From: JAANXG01 sp034520625 | GTDB lineage: Bacteria; Pseudomonadota; Gammaproteobacteria; Arenicellales; JAANXG01 | Length of the DNA stretch: 64,000 nucleotides | NCBI GenBank assembly: GCA_034520625.1 | Contig: JAXHNI010000007.1 | Span: 186,001-250,000, forward strand | Direction of reading: 5' to 3' | Program-made: the position numbers and the translations under genes | Part shown: piece after piece, positions 14,966 through 24,443 of the stretch | Layout of the letters: each line of letters opens with the position of its first letter | Position numbering within the stretch: position 1 is the stretch's first letter | Notes under the pieces: model-generated | What the model was told of the DNA's origin: nothing | The model's input: the letters and a program-made list of their open reading frames with translations, nothing else | The model's database searches: none

Positions 14966-16982
14966 TTACACCAGCTTCCGCGGAATACTCTGTATGAACT
15001 CCCGGCTGCGAACGACCTCATCCCCCTCGAAGGCTTCGACATAGCAGGCGGACTGGAACGCATCGTGGGTGCATGTCAGCGAGCTGCGGCATTCGACGCG
15101 AATCCGCCAGTCGCCTCGCGTGAAGTGGCTCCGCTGTATGAGCTCGGTCTGCGCCGACAGGGGATCGTCCTCGAGGATGCGGTAGCGCTTGGTGATGCTG
15201 TAACCGATTTCCAGGTCGATGTCCTCGATGCGGGCCACCGACGCGCCACCCAGCTCGCCGCCGTCGCTGTGCAGGGTATACACCATTTCGTTGGTCGTCA
15301 GGTCGGTCTGCAGGGTTCTGCGCATGGGTGCACGGCGCAGCTTGATATGCGGCGTGCCCGGCGCAGCGTCCGGTGCCTCGAACTCCGGCAGCGAGGCATC
15401 CGCGGCGCGCGGCGGGCGAACCGGCAGCGTCAGTGTGCTGATGTTCGTGCGCACCGTAAGCGTCGCCCAGTCCGGCGACGGCCAGGCGATCGGCCAGTAG
15501 CTGGAGGACAAGGCCAGGCGTATGCGGTGACCCGCGCGGAACGCATGGGCAAGATCGTTGAGCTGCAGACGCACCCGATACGGCTTGTCCGGCTCCAGCG
15601 GCTGCGGGAATTCGTGGCTGTCCCGGTGACAGAGATTGAGCAGCCCGTAGCTCACCCGCAGCGACGACCCGTCCGGCGCGACATCGCACAACCGCGCCGC
15701 CAGCAGCGCCGCGGCCCGGTCCGAGGAAATCTCCAGCTCCAGCACCGGCGCCCCCAGAAGCTCCATTTCCGCTTCCAGCGGACCGCTGTCGAAAACCAGC
15801 GAGCCGCCGTCGTCGGGACGCTGATCCGGCGGCATCTCGCCGTCGGCGCCGAACGCACACCACTCCCCCGCCCGCAGCCCCGTGGTCTGGGGGGAGCAGA
15901 ACGACAGCTCCCGGGTCGCGGTCACATCGTCACCGAGATAGCCCACGTCGAGCTGCAGCGTCACGGGCTCCATGCGCTCGCCGGGCCAGGCATCCTCCGC
16001 CACCCAGCGCCCGGGCCAGTGCTCGTATTGAGGCTGGGGCTGAACCCACTCCTGCATCCAGGCCCGGCACATGGGCTCCGCCATGATGCCGGTCTCCTTC
16101 CCCTTCAGCCAGTGATCCCACCAGCGCACGGCCTCCTGAAGGAAGCCGATGGACGGGCCGGGCACCGCATCGTGGGGAAAGCTATGCGCCCATGGTCCGA
16201 TCAAACCCTTGCGCGGGCCGGCGAGACTGGCGAGCAGACGCGGGACGGCATTGGAATAACCGTCCGCCCAACCGCCGATGGCATAGACCGGCACCTCGAT
16301 GGCGCCGAAATCCTCGCACACCGAGCCGTGCTTCCAGTACTCGTCCCGCCACGGGTAGGACATCCAGTGCGCCGCGAACGGCTGCAGGGCGTCCAGTCGC
16401 TCCAGCCACATCTCCCGCCACCGGGCGCCGACCACTTCAGGATCCGGTGGATAGGCGGAGCTCATGGTCGAGTATCGACCCCCACTGCATGTTCTCGTTC
16501 AGCAGGCAGCCGCCCATGTAGTGAGCATCGTCCGCGTAGCGGTCATCGGTGGAGCACAACGTAATGATGGCCTTCAGCGGCGCCGGCTGCAGGGCCGCAA
16601 CCTGCAGGGCATTGAACCCGCCCCATGAGATTCCCATCATGCCGACGGGTCCGGCGCACCAGTCCTGCCGGCTGATCCAGTCGATCACCACCTGTGCGTC
16701 GTCCAGCTCCCCGGGGGAATACTCGTCCAGGAGGACGCCGCCCGAGTCACCGGAGCCTCTGAGGTCCACGCGCACGCCCGCATAGCCGTGGGCGGCAAAA
16801 TAACGGTGAATCGGCTCGTCCCGCGCCCGCATCAGGTCGCGCTTTCGGTAAGGGATGTACTCCAGGATCGCCGGTACCGGCGTCTCCTGGGCATCCACCG
16901 GCAGGAACAGTCGGGCGGCGAGCTGCACACCGTCCGGCATCGGGATGAAAACGTTCTCGATCTCTTCGATGCGCTCCAGCAT
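14966..16982 (-). pseudogene. CocE/NonD-family alpha/beta hydrolase, split by a frameshift
   Basis: Two overlapping frames together make one full-length family member of about 670 residues. The 5' part (16982-16437) carries MLERIEEIENVFIPMPDGVQLAARLFLP and the nucleophile Ser motif GISWGGF. The 3' part (frame open from 16465) carries the acid in GGWADGY, the His in GPWAHSFP, and the C-terminal jelly-roll domain (LEISSDRAAALLAARLCDVAPDGSS). The catalytic triad is thus divided between two frames. The frame changes within about 16437-16480, where NENMQWGSIL should continue into PPDPEVVGARWREMW. A single-base indel explains it. It may be a pseudogene or a sequencing error. It starts 6 nt after the preceding gene, itself frameshifted. 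Substrate class: esters, amides or N-terminal amino acyl groups. Confidence 0.85.
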
Positions 16983-16988
16983 GGTGGA

Positions 16989-17962
16989 TCAGGGCGCCCC
17001 CGTCGCGCCGTCATGAGCGGCAGCGGCGCCCCGCCGGCCGCGCTTGGGCAGCAACTGCTGCGTCGACCAATAGCTCAGGGCTAGCTGCTCGCGGACGCGC
17101 TGCTGGACTTCGAGATCGAAGCCGTTGACGATGGCGAGGCGAAAGCCGCCGGGCGGCATGGAATGAGCGGCCGCGGGCCGGTCTTCGTGGAAAGTGACCT
17201 GAATGCTGGTCACGCCCGGTGTTTCCACCAGGCTTTCGACAAGGCTGCGAGGCGGGTGGTTGAACTTCACGCCGTGGGCGCCGAACAACACCACGCTGTA
17301 TCCCGTCCGGCGATCGCGGTCCGGGAAAGACCACCGGCCCTCCGAGTACAGCGCCACCATCGCGTCGACCCAGCCCTCGCCGTACAGATCCGGCCACTGG
17401 TCGGCGAAGCGCAGGTGCGCCTCGATGATGCGGCCGCCGATGGTTTCCATGTTCGCCATGCCCGTGTACCCGGCCAGGTTGGCGCGGATCCACTCCCCGC
17501 AGGATTCCTCGAGCCGCGGCCGGTCCTCCCCCCACACCACCCAGTGATCGAACATGCCGCCCTCCAGCGGCACGCCGGTGGCGTGGCGCCACCACACGGG
17601 GTTCCCGTTCTCGACGGCGACGTCCGTGCTCACGTGCTCGCCTTCCAGAAGCGCCATCCACATGTGGCCGGGGCGCTGGCCGTGCATGTACTCCTTCAGA
17701 GTACGAAAACGCGGGTGCCCGCTCCCATGCCACGCATGTTGTAGATGGGCTTGGAAAAGACGGGAAACGACGGCGGATCGATGCCGTGCGGCCCGCACTC
17801 GATGCTCTGGGTTTCAGCCACATAGAGCTTGTTGTAGACCCACTTGTACTGCGGGTACCAGACGTAGGCGTCGCCGTCCTCGGTGGGTACCCGTACGTTC
17901 TCCGGGCAGGCTGCATGTTCGAAATACTGCAACCGCCACGGATCGGCTTCACAGATGGGCAT
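16989..17962 (-). pseudogene. ATP-grasp-like (biotin-carboxylase-like) protein, split by a frameshift
   Basis: The 5' frame starts at the ATG at 17962 (MPICEADPWRLQYFEHAACPENVRVPTEDGD), behind GAGGTG, and stops at 17696. The 3' frame begins within it at GSGHPRFRTLKEYMHGQRPGHMWM and ends at 16989. Restoring one missing base near 17,705 joins TRVF to RTLKEYMHG and gives about 324 residues. The 3' part has HMWMALLEGEHVSTDVAV and NMETIGGRIIEAHLRFADQWPDLYG, which read like the metal and substrate side of an ATP-grasp fold. I recognise the pattern only loosely, and the reaction is unknown. It is the upstream partner of the CocE-type hydrolase, so the two lesions affect one operon. Confidence 0.65.
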
Positions 17963-18140
17963 GGGACTGCACCTCGGCAATTCAAGTCATGAACCAGTCC
18001 ATGATATCAGGCCGGGTGGACGGGAACGCGGCCCTTTCGCGCCCGATGTGGACCAGCCGGCACTCGTCGCCCGATCGAACGGCAGGTGCCGCGCCCGATC
18101 CGCAATCCGGGATTCACACGGGCTCCCGGCACCAAACGAA

Positions 18141-18318
18141 GCAGTAGTGGCTCTGTTCGAACACAGGCGGAAAGGAGGGGGCGTGTCGGGGGCCCTCCCC
18201 CAGGGCTGTCGAAAACAGGGACGTTTGAGCCAGAGCGTACATGGAAGTATTTACAGCGGCCCTGGGGGAGGGCCCCGACACGGCCCCGGCCATTCGCGAT
18301 CTCAAACTGGGCCGCTAC
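18141..18318. repeat. Palindromic intergenic element, copy 2 (family R1)
   Basis: The 401-nt gap upstream of the multicopper oxidase contains an inverted copy of the element also at 10,333 and 39,913. The core palindrome runs 18177-18287: the left arm GTGTCGGGGGCCCTCCCCCA pairs with CTGGGGGAGGGCCCCGACAC. Between them lie GTTTGAGCCAGAGCGTAC and TGTCGAAAACAGGGA. Shared flanks (CAGTAGTGGCTCTGTTCG on the left, CTCAAACTGGGCCGCTAC on the right) show the full unit is about 180 nt. It ends about 45 nt before the oxidase start and could affect its transcript. Confidence 0.85.
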
Positions 18319-18363
18319 AAAAAAAGCATGGGCAATCAGCGCCGGGTTCAATATGATTTCCCA

Positions 18364-19791
18364 ATGAGCACCCACCCTGATTTCCGCAATTCCCGCCGCC
18401 GCTTCCTGGCCGGCACCGGCGCGGCGGCGGCCGCGCTGGCACTGCCCCTTCGCATCAGCCGGGCGGCGATCGAGGGACATGCCCTGGTGGCGCGGCCGTC
18501 CCGCGCGCACCTGGTCGGCGGCGCCTACCCGGACACCGCGGTCTGGGCGTACAACGGGGCCGTACCCGGTCCCGAGCTGCGCGTCCGCCAGGGCGACCGG
18601 CTCCGCGTGGCGGTCGAGAACGCGCTGGACATGGAAACCACGGTCCACTGGCATGGCCTGCGGGTACCAAACGCGATGGACGGCGTGCCACACCTCACCC
18701 AGGCGCCGATCGCGCCGGGCGAAAGTTTCGTCTACGAGTTCGACGTGCCCGACGCTGGTACCTACTGGTACCACCCCCACCAGCACAGCGCTGAACAGGT
18801 CGGCCGGGGGCTCTACGGGCCGCTGATCGTCGAGGAGCACGAGCCCATCCGGGTGGACCGGGAAATTACCTGGGTGCTCGACGACTGGCGCCTGATGCGG
18901 GATGCTTCGATCAGCGCCGATTTCGCCAACATGCACGACATGAGCCACGACGGGCGTATCGGCAACACCGTCACCATCAATGGTCGGATTCCGGAAACCT
19001 TCGCGGTGCGCGGCGGCGAACGCATCCGGCTTCGCCTCATCAACGCCGCCAACGCGCGGAACTTCAGCCTGCGATTTCGCGGCCACCGGCCCGTGGTGGT
19101 CGCCCGGGACGGTCAGCCGGTCGAGCCCCACGAGGCGCCGGAGGACGGGGTGGTCCTGGGGCCGGCGATGCGCGTGGACCTGGCGTTGGACATGACCGGC
19201 GGGCCGGGGGAGCGATACGAGGTAATCGACGCGTTCTACGAAGGCCGCGCCTTTCGCCTCGTCGAGCTCAGCTACGAAGCCGAACCACTGCGCGGGCACC
19301 CCCTCGACGCACCGGTAGCGCTCGCCCCCAACACCATGCCCGAGCCCGAGCTCGCTGGAGCCATTCGGCATGAAATCGTCCTGGGCGGCGGCGCCATGGG
19401 CGGATTGAGGACGGCGACCATGGACGGCCGCCGGGTGGACATCCGGGAGATGGTCCACAACGGCAAGGCGTGGGCAATCAACGGCGTCGTCGCCACCGGC
19501 CATGTCATGGATCCGGTGCTGCGCCTGGAGCGGGGCCGCACCTATGTCCTGGCGCTGGCCAACGACACGTCGTGGCACCACCCGATGCACCTGCACGGCC
19601 ACTCCTTCCGGGTCATCAGTCGCAACGGACAACCCACGAAATTCCGGGAATGGCAGGACACCGTCCTGATGAAGCCGCGCGATCAGGTGGAGGTCGCATT
19701 CGTTGCCGACAACCCCGGAGACTGGATGTTCCACTGCCATATCCTCGAGCACCAGGCCGCAGGCATGACCAGCGTCATTCACGTCACCTGA
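18364..19791 (+). CDS. Tat-exported multicopper oxidase
   Basis: The product has 475 residues from the ATG at 18364. The N-terminus NSRRRFLAGTGAAAAALALPL is a Tat signal with a twin arginine, as expected for a folded copper enzyme. All four copper motifs are present: HWHGL (95-99), HPHQHS (137-142), HHPMHLHGH and HCHILEH near the C-terminus, the last lying in the type 1 copper region. This is the CopA/SufI/laccase superfamily. Substrate could be Cu(I), Fe(II), Mn(II) or phenolics. It lacks the Met-rich insert expected of CueO/CopA, as far as I can see. The frame continues upstream to 18241, but that part is the repeat. No clear partner genes surround it. Confidence 0.93.
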   Translation: MSTHPDFRNSRRRFLAGTGAAAAALALPLRISRAAIEGHALVARPSRAHLVGGAYPDTAVWAYNGAVPGPELRVRQGDRLRVAVENALDMETTVHWHGLRVPNAMDGVPHLTQAPIAPGESFVYEFDVPDAGTYWYHPHQHSAEQVGRGLYGPLIVEEHEPIRVDREITWVLDDWRLMRDASISADFANMHDMSHDGRIGNTVTINGRIPETFAVRGGERIRLRLINAANARNFSLRFRGHRPVVVARDGQPVEPHEAPEDGVVLGPAMRVDLALDMTGGPGERYEVIDAFYEGRAFRLVELSYEAEPLRGHPLDAPVALAPNTMPEPELAGAIRHEIVLGGGAMGGLRTATMDGRRVDIREMVHNGKAWAINGVVATGHVMDPVLRLERGRTYVLALANDTSWHHPMHLHGHSFRVISRNGQPTKFREWQDTVLMKPRDQVEVAFVADNPGDWMFHCHILEHQAAGMTSVIHVT

Positions 19792-19849
19792 ACCATCGCA
19801 CAGGCGGGAATAAGACACCTCAATTGTAAGCCGGACCATTACATGACAT

Positions 19850-19910
19850 TGTGGGTCGGGCTTGTGTGGGTCGGGCTTCATGTCTGACATGTCGGCCGGC
19901 CCACATTCGG
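19850..19910. repeat. GTGGGTCGG hairpin repeat, copy 2 (family R2)
   Basis: TGTGGGTCGGGCTT occurs twice within 20 nt, followed by a hairpin with TCTGACATGTCGGCC and GGCCCACATTCGGC. It is a shortened relative of the R2 element at 7,915 and sits between the multicopper oxidase and the L,D-transpeptidase gene. Confidence 0.6.
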
Positions 19911-19967
19911 CTTGGAGTGGGGCGGTCCAGGGCGCATAATAGCGGCATCCATCCGGAGGTAGAAACC

Positions 19968-20969
19968 TTGTCTGAATCCACTTCATCCCCGGGCCGCTGG
20001 CCGGCCTTCCTCGCCGGAGGACTGGCGGCGATTGTCCTGCTCGCGGCGACCGCCCAGGCGAGTGAATACGTCATCCCCTCTCCCGACACGTCAGTCGTCG
20101 GCGAAGTGACGGTGGTGGCGGCGCGCGAGGGGGATACCCTGCTCGACATCGCCCGCCGGCACAAATTGGGCTTCGAGGAGATCAAGCTGGCCAACCCCGG
20201 GGTGGACACCTGGCTGCCGGGCGTCGGCACCGAGGTGGTGGTGCCCAATCAGTTCGTGCTGCCCGACGCCCCCCGGGAAGGAATCGTCGTGAACATTCCG
20301 GAAATGCGCCTGTATTATTACCCGGAGACAGGCCCCGGCGAGCAGGCCCGAGTCATCACCTACCCCGTGAGCGTCGGTCGCGGCGACTGGGCGACGCCGC
20401 TCGGCACGACCCGGATCGTGCGCAAGGACAAAAATCCGACCTGGCGGCCGCCGGAGTCCATCCGGGCCGAGCATGCCGAACGGGGCGACTACCTGCCGAA
20501 GGTGGTACCGCCCGGCCCCGACAACCCCCTTGGCGATCATTCATTGCGCCTTGGACTGCCCGGATACCTGATTCACGGCACCAACCGGCCATACGGAATC
20601 GGCATGAAAGTCACCCACGGCTGCCTGCGTCTGTATCCGGAGGATGTCGAGAACCTGTTCGCGGCCACATCCGTGGGGACGCCCGTTCGCCTGGTCAACC
20701 AAGCCGCCAAGGCGGGCTGGCTCGAAGGCCGTCTGTACCTCGAGGTCCACCCTACCTTTGACGACAGCACGGACGGTCGCCCCGCCAGCCTCACACCGCT
20801 GGTCAATGCCGTCCTCCAGGCCACCGATGAACCGCCTTCCAGCGAAATGGTCGAATGGGAAAACATCTATGCGACGGCGCGGGTCAGCAACGGCATCCCG
20901 AGCGCCGTGTCGGCAACTACGATGCCGGTGGCCGGGGCGAGCTCTGAGGTGGGGCGGGCGGACGATTGA
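19968..20969 (+). CDS. L,D-transpeptidase with LysM domain (YkuD family)
   Basis: Periplasmic murein enzyme of 333 residues. I chose the TTG at 19968 because GGAGGT lies 7 nt upstream and a normal signal peptide follows (WPAFLAGGLAAIVLLAATAQA). After it come a LysM module (VVAAREGDTLLDIARRHKLGFEEIKLANPGVD) and the YkuD domain with IHGTNRPYGIGMKVTHGCLRLYPEDVE, holding the catalytic HGC-R motif. The general architecture matches ErfK/YbiS/YcfS, which anchor Braun's lipoprotein to peptidoglycan. The gene is convergent with an OprI/Lpp-like lipoprotein gene 112 nt away, which supports that role here. Confidence 0.93.
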   Translation: MSESTSSPGRWPAFLAGGLAAIVLLAATAQASEYVIPSPDTSVVGEVTVVAAREGDTLLDIARRHKLGFEEIKLANPGVDTWLPGVGTEVVVPNQFVLPDAPREGIVVNIPEMRLYYYPETGPGEQARVITYPVSVGRGDWATPLGTTRIVRKDKNPTWRPPESIRAEHAERGDYLPKVVPPGPDNPLGDHSLRLGLPGYLIHGTNRPYGIGMKVTHGCLRLYPEDVENLFAATSVGTPVRLVNQAAKAGWLEGRLYLEVHPTFDDSTDGRPASLTPLVNAVLQATDEPPSSEMVEWENIYATARVSNGIPSAVSATTMPVAGASSEVGRADD

Positions 20970-21041
20970 TCCGGCGGGGGATCCGTCCGGGTGGTGGATC
21001 CTTGCGGGTGGTGTATCCTTGCGGGTAAGGGGATAAATAAG

Positions 21042-21069
21042 AAACCCGCCGGCCGGGGCCGGCGGGTTT
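21042..21069. terminator. Bidirectional stem-loop between the L,D-transpeptidase and lipoprotein genes
   Basis: AAACCCGCCGGC and GCCGGCGGGTTT form a perfect 12-bp stem around a CGGG loop. On the minus strand the stem is followed by a T-rich stretch (TTTCTTATTTAT), so it is a good intrinsic terminator for the lipoprotein gene. On the plus strand only the stem's own TTT follows, so it is weaker in that direction. Confidence 0.85.
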
Positions 21070-21081
21070 GCACGGGCCAGA

Positions 21082-21330
21082 TTACTTCTGCATCGTTTTT
21101 CTGAACATCTCGTCGATTTTCTGATCCGTCTCCATGGTGCGCTGATTGGCTTCGTTGGCAGTTGCGGACGCGTCAGCGGCCATGGCCTTGGCTTCGTTCG
21201 CCGTCTGCTGAGCGTCCTCGGCGATCGCGCGAACCTCGGCGAGATCCTTGTTGGTCGCACAGCCCGCGCTCACTGCAAGCAACAAAACCAGCGCCGGAAT
21301 ACCAAAAACTGCAGAAATACTTCTAGTCAT
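21082..21330 (-). CDS. OprI/Lpp-like alanine-zipper outer-membrane lipoprotein
   Basis: The product has 82 residues from the ATG at 21330, with GGGAGAA upstream. It has a lipoprotein signal peptide (SISAVFGIPALVLLLAVSAGC, lipobox AVSAGC), then a coiled coil with Ala at heptad positions (AEDAQQTANEAKAMAADASATANEANQ). The last residue is Lys (TMQK), as needed for covalent attachment to diaminopimelate of murein by an L,D-transpeptidase. One such enzyme lies on each side of it. A structural role tying outer membrane to peptidoglycan is likely. Confidence 0.9.
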   Translation of the reverse strand: MTRSISAVFGIPALVLLLAVSAGCATNKDLAEVRAIAEDAQQTANEAKAMAADASATANEANQRTMETDQKIDEMFRKTMQK

Positions 21331-21432
21331 CGTAATTCTCCCAAACCTCTCGCCTCTAGGGCAGTGAATGAACGCATAAGCGGTCAGTAGTGAAAAATCA
21401 ACTGGCATTAGACGCCGTGCCCAATGCCGCCG

Positions 21433-22068
21433 TTAATCTATCACAACACGGGTCCCGACGCGTACCAATTCTGCAAGCCGATCGATCTGCTCGTTGGTCA
21501 CGGCGACACAACCCTGGGTCCAATGGAACGACTCGTGAACCACGGGATCCCCCCGGCCCAGGCCGTGAATTCCGAGATTGCCGCCCAGCGGCGTGTTCTG
21601 GGGCGGAAGCCGGCCGGCACGGCCGGCGCTGCGGATCGCCTGGAACGTGGGCTCGTCGATCTCCCCGGCGTCGCGCGCCAGTCGGGCCCGGGGCTCGTCG
21701 GGGTAATCGATGATGAAAAACCGATGGTACTGGCTCGGCTCCTTGACCTTAATGATCCGGAATTCGCCGAGCGGGGTCTTGTGGTCGCCGCGCCGTCGCT
21801 CCCGCGATACACCGCCGCGGCCGACGGCAATTCCCGGAAAACTGGCTACCACTTGCTCGCCGCGCATCACCGTGAGAGTCGAGGCGCCCGTGTCCACGCG
21901 CACCCACGTTTCCGGGCCCGATGCACGGGAGGGGGGTGCACTGATCACTGTCAGCAGCACCAGGACGCCCAGCCATGCGGCCGGATTCCCCGGGCATCCC
22001 GGAGCGAAACGGGCGCGGGCGAAAAGGCGTCGCGACGAATCGCGGAGCTTGCAAATGTCAAATGCCAC
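21433..22068 (-). CDS. L,D-transpeptidase (YkuD family), second copy
   Basis: The product has 211 residues. A hydrophobic export segment (AAWLGVLVLLTVISAPPSRA) ends near residue 49. The YkuD domain follows: GRGGVSRERRRGDHKTPLGEF, GGNLGIHGLG, and the catalytic WTQGCVAVTNEQID. No LysM or other binding domain is present, unlike the copy at 19,968. The DHKTPLGEFRI pattern resembles the YafK/ErfK-like compact proteins, which in Escherichia coli include an amidase that cuts the lipoprotein-murein link (YafK/DpaA). Either transpeptidase or the reverse reaction is possible. It lies 102 nt upstream of the lipoprotein gene on the same strand. Confidence 0.88.
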   Translation of the reverse strand: MAFDICKLRDSSRRLFARARFAPGCPGNPAAWLGVLVLLTVISAPPSRASGPETWVRVDTGASTLTVMRGEQVVASFPGIAVGRGGVSRERRRGDHKTPLGEFRIIKVKEPSQYHRFFIIDYPDEPRARLARDAGEIDEPTFQAIRSAGRAGRLPPQNTPLGGNLGIHGLGRGDPVVHESFHWTQGCVAVTNEQIDRLAELVRVGTRVVID

Positions 22069-22077
22069 GGCGGTATT

Positions 22078-22806
22078 CTATTGGTTTTTCCACCGGCGCG
22101 CGGCGAGCGCCTGCCTGCTGGTCAGTTTATGCAACAACCGGTTTACGAGCTCCTGCAAAGCCCTGGTCGGATGCTCGAACTCGAGCCCGATACGGTACAG
22201 CTGCAGCTTGCCCTCTTCCATGGCCGACTGGTTCATGACCCGGGCGCGGAGCCGCAGCTCGCCGATTCCGGCACCGCCGAACACGGTCAGCTGGACGCTC
22301 TGGCCCGGCTGGAACGAGTAAGGCACCGTCACCGCCAGACCGCCCCGGGATATATCCTCGAGGGTGGCACGGATATCGGCCGGATCGTCAAAGTAGATCT
22401 CCAGGCGCTGCGCCAGGCGGGGATGCTGCCGCCGCCCGCCTCCGGGGCCGGACATGAGCATGGCCAGGACCTTTTCAAGATGATCCTCGGCCTCGGGCGA
22501 AATACTGGAAAACCGGAGCGCCACCGCATACTGGCCATCCGGTTCCGGCGTCACGCGCAGAATCTCCGATTCGATACGGATCGATTGGCGGATGTGATAC
22601 GGCAGTTCGACCTCGAGCGCATCCCCCTCCGCCCCGGGGCTGCCGGAGCACTGAATCAGCGCACCGCCCCAGGACAGATTAACGAGCACGGCGCGTTGCG
22701 AGCCGGCGGCGCCCGGGGCCGCGATCCGGATCGGTACGCGCGCGTGGATCCGCGGCTGGCCGCGTCCCTCGGACGGAAGCGTCGGTTCTTTCTGGTTGCT
22801 GCTCAT
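22078..22806 (-). CDS. Protein with two PilZ-type domains
   Basis: The product has 242 residues from the ATG at 22806. Two copies of the PilZ pattern are visible: RIHARVPIRI ... NLSWGGALI (about residues 19-55) and RQHPRLAQRLEI ... DISRGGLAV (about 130-165). In each, the RxxxR and D/NxSxxG elements that bind c-di-GMP are present. It is likely a c-di-GMP effector in the cytoplasm, perhaps YcgR-like without the N-terminal YcgR domain. It starts near the 3' end of the YihY-type gene and ends 9 nt before the L,D-transpeptidase gene; no functional link to murein is evident. Confidence 0.82.
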   Translation of the reverse strand: MSSNQKEPTLPSEGRGQPRIHARVPIRIAAPGAAGSQRAVLVNLSWGGALIQCSGSPGAEGDALEVELPYHIRQSIRIESEILRVTPEPDGQYAVALRFSSISPEAEDHLEKVLAMLMSGPGGGRRQHPRLAQRLEIYFDDPADIRATLEDISRGGLAVTVPYSFQPGQSVQLTVFGGAGIGELRLRARVMNQSAMEEGKLQLYRIGLEFEHPTRALQELVNRLLHKLTSRQALAARRWKNQ

Positions 22807-22980
22807 CCCCGGACTTCGCACACACCGGTTACACCGGTCCGCCCGCCGGAACCCCGTTCGATTCTCAATTCCCACCGATACTCGATTTTTCTCAGCATCG
22901 GAATATACAACGCGGTTCGCGGTTCGAAAACAGAATTGGAGAGGGTCCCCGGCACCAACTCAGAAACTCTGTTCAATCAG

Positions 22981-24318
22981 TTATCCTGACGCGCGAAGTT
23001 CTTCGTTCGAAGGATCCGTCATCGATACAAGCTCTTCCAGTGTCTGCTGCCGCAGATCTTTGGCCATGGACGATTCGAATCGCTGAATGGCCTGCTCCAC
23101 CACCCCATCTATCGATGAATCCGGTATTGCCGAACGCGTCTCTCCACGGACGGCCTTCAGAATGTCTTCCGTGGTAATCCGGTTGAGCGGAGCCCCCGGC
23201 AGGTAAGCCGCCTGCGCATGCTCCACGGCGACCAGCAGCCGGTTCGCCTCGAGACCGGCGAGCACCCGCTCGATCATCGCCTCCGTCGAGCCGGTGGCCG
23301 CCACCAGGGAATGCAAGTCCATCGCCCCCCGGCCGTGCTCGAAGTGTCTGCCGATGTGAACCATGGATCGCAGCGCCAGCGCCTCGACCTGGCGCGGGGC
23401 CATGCTCGCGTCCGCGTCCCGCAGCCACAGATGCTCCGGATGCTGCTGGTAGAAAGCGATGCGGCACCCTACCAGCAGGATCAGCCAGGCCAGGTACAGC
23501 CAGATGATCGCCAGTATACCTATCGCGAACCCCGAGTAGATCGCCGTGTAACGGGTGGAAGCGCCTATGAACGATGCGAATGCAAGACCGGCAACCTGCC
23601 AGAGCAGCGCCGCCACCACGGCGCCGGCGAAGGCCGCTCGCACGTCGACGCGGGTATAGGGCACGACCTTGTAAATGAAAGTGAACGCCGCAACGATGAG
23701 CACGAACGGCACGATGCGGCCGGCAACGGCGATCAGGGTCTTGGCCGGCTCGTATGCCGCCACCCACTGCACCGCATCCGAGCCCATAACCGTGCCTGTG
23801 ATGCCCAGCGCCGTAAAAACCAGCACGGGACCCACAAGCAGTACGCTCAGGTAGTCGCTGAAACGCCGGCTCAGGCTGCGTTCCCCCCTGCTTTTCCAGA
23901 TGAAGTTGAATGACTCCTCGACCTTCTGCAACAGGGAAATGACGGTATAGATCAGGAAACCCAGACCCAGCGCCCCCAGCACGCCCACCCGCATGTTGTC
24001 CACGAACATGATGATCTGCTGGGCTACGTCATCCCCCCTTTCTCCCAGAGGCGCCAGGAAGGCAAGCAGAGTGGGTTCCAACTGGTTGTGAACGCCGAAA
24101 GCCTTCAGTACCGAAAAGCTGACCGCGAGCACCGGAACGATGGACAACACCGTGGTGTACACGAGGCTCATCGCGTACAGATTGAGCTGTCCCTTGGACA
24201 AGTCGTCAATCAGGCGGTCGACCACCCGGCCCGCGTGAACTGCGGCCAGGAGGGGCTGGCCGCGTCCGGGGGGAGCGGGCGCCCAGAGGGCGCCGCGAAG
24301 GTCCTTGATTAGTCGCAT
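22981..24318 (-). CDS. YihY/RbN-family integral membrane protein
   Basis: The product has 445 residues from the ATG at 24318 (MRLIKDLRGALWAPAPPGRGQ). The N-terminal part is the YihY/virulence factor BrkB domain: LYAMSLVYTTVLSIVPVLAVSFSVLKAFG, LVGPVLVFTALGITGTVMG, FTFIYKVVPYTRVDVRAAFAGAVVAALLW, YSGFAIGILAIIWLYLAWLILLVGC. The C-terminal 150 residues are soluble and look like a winged-helix plus tail, a common extension in this family. The old annotation ribonuclease BN is not supported for this family. The actual function, perhaps a transporter or envelope factor, is unknown. Confidence 0.9.
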   Translation of the reverse strand: MRLIKDLRGALWAPAPPGRGQPLLAAVHAGRVVDRLIDDLSKGQLNLYAMSLVYTTVLSIVPVLAVSFSVLKAFGVHNQLEPTLLAFLAPLGERGDDVAQQIIMFVDNMRVGVLGALGLGFLIYTVISLLQKVEESFNFIWKSRGERSLSRRFSDYLSVLLVGPVLVFTALGITGTVMGSDAVQWVAAYEPAKTLIAVAGRIVPFVLIVAAFTFIYKVVPYTRVDVRAAFAGAVVAALLWQVAGLAFASFIGASTRYTAIYSGFAIGILAIIWLYLAWLILLVGCRIAFYQQHPEHLWLRDADASMAPRQVEALALRSMVHIGRHFEHGRGAMDLHSLVAATGSTEAMIERVLAGLEANRLLVAVEHAQAAYLPGAPLNRITTEDILKAVRGETRSAIPDSSIDGVVEQAIQRFESSMAKDLRQQTLEELVSMTDPSNEELRASG

Positions 24319-24443
24319 ATATCGGCGTTTCGCGCTGTGCGAGATCCGATTATAACGACTGTGCCCGCGTAACGCGGGCATTCGTTCATGGAGGCGTTGT
24401 TGAGGTCAGGTGAGACCCACTGTCCAGAGGCCGACTGTCAGCG

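Noticed and set aside
18007..19986. Minus-strand frame of 659 residues opposite the multicopper oxidase
   Set aside because: Antisense shadow; it also runs through an R1 repeat at one end.
21424..22989. Plus-strand frame of 521 residues spanning the L,D-transpeptidase and PilZ genes
   Set aside because: It crosses two real genes in antisense and shows no family pattern.
22981..24318. Ribonuclease BN
   Set aside because: The YihY family was once labelled so, but it is an integral membrane family without nuclease motifs.
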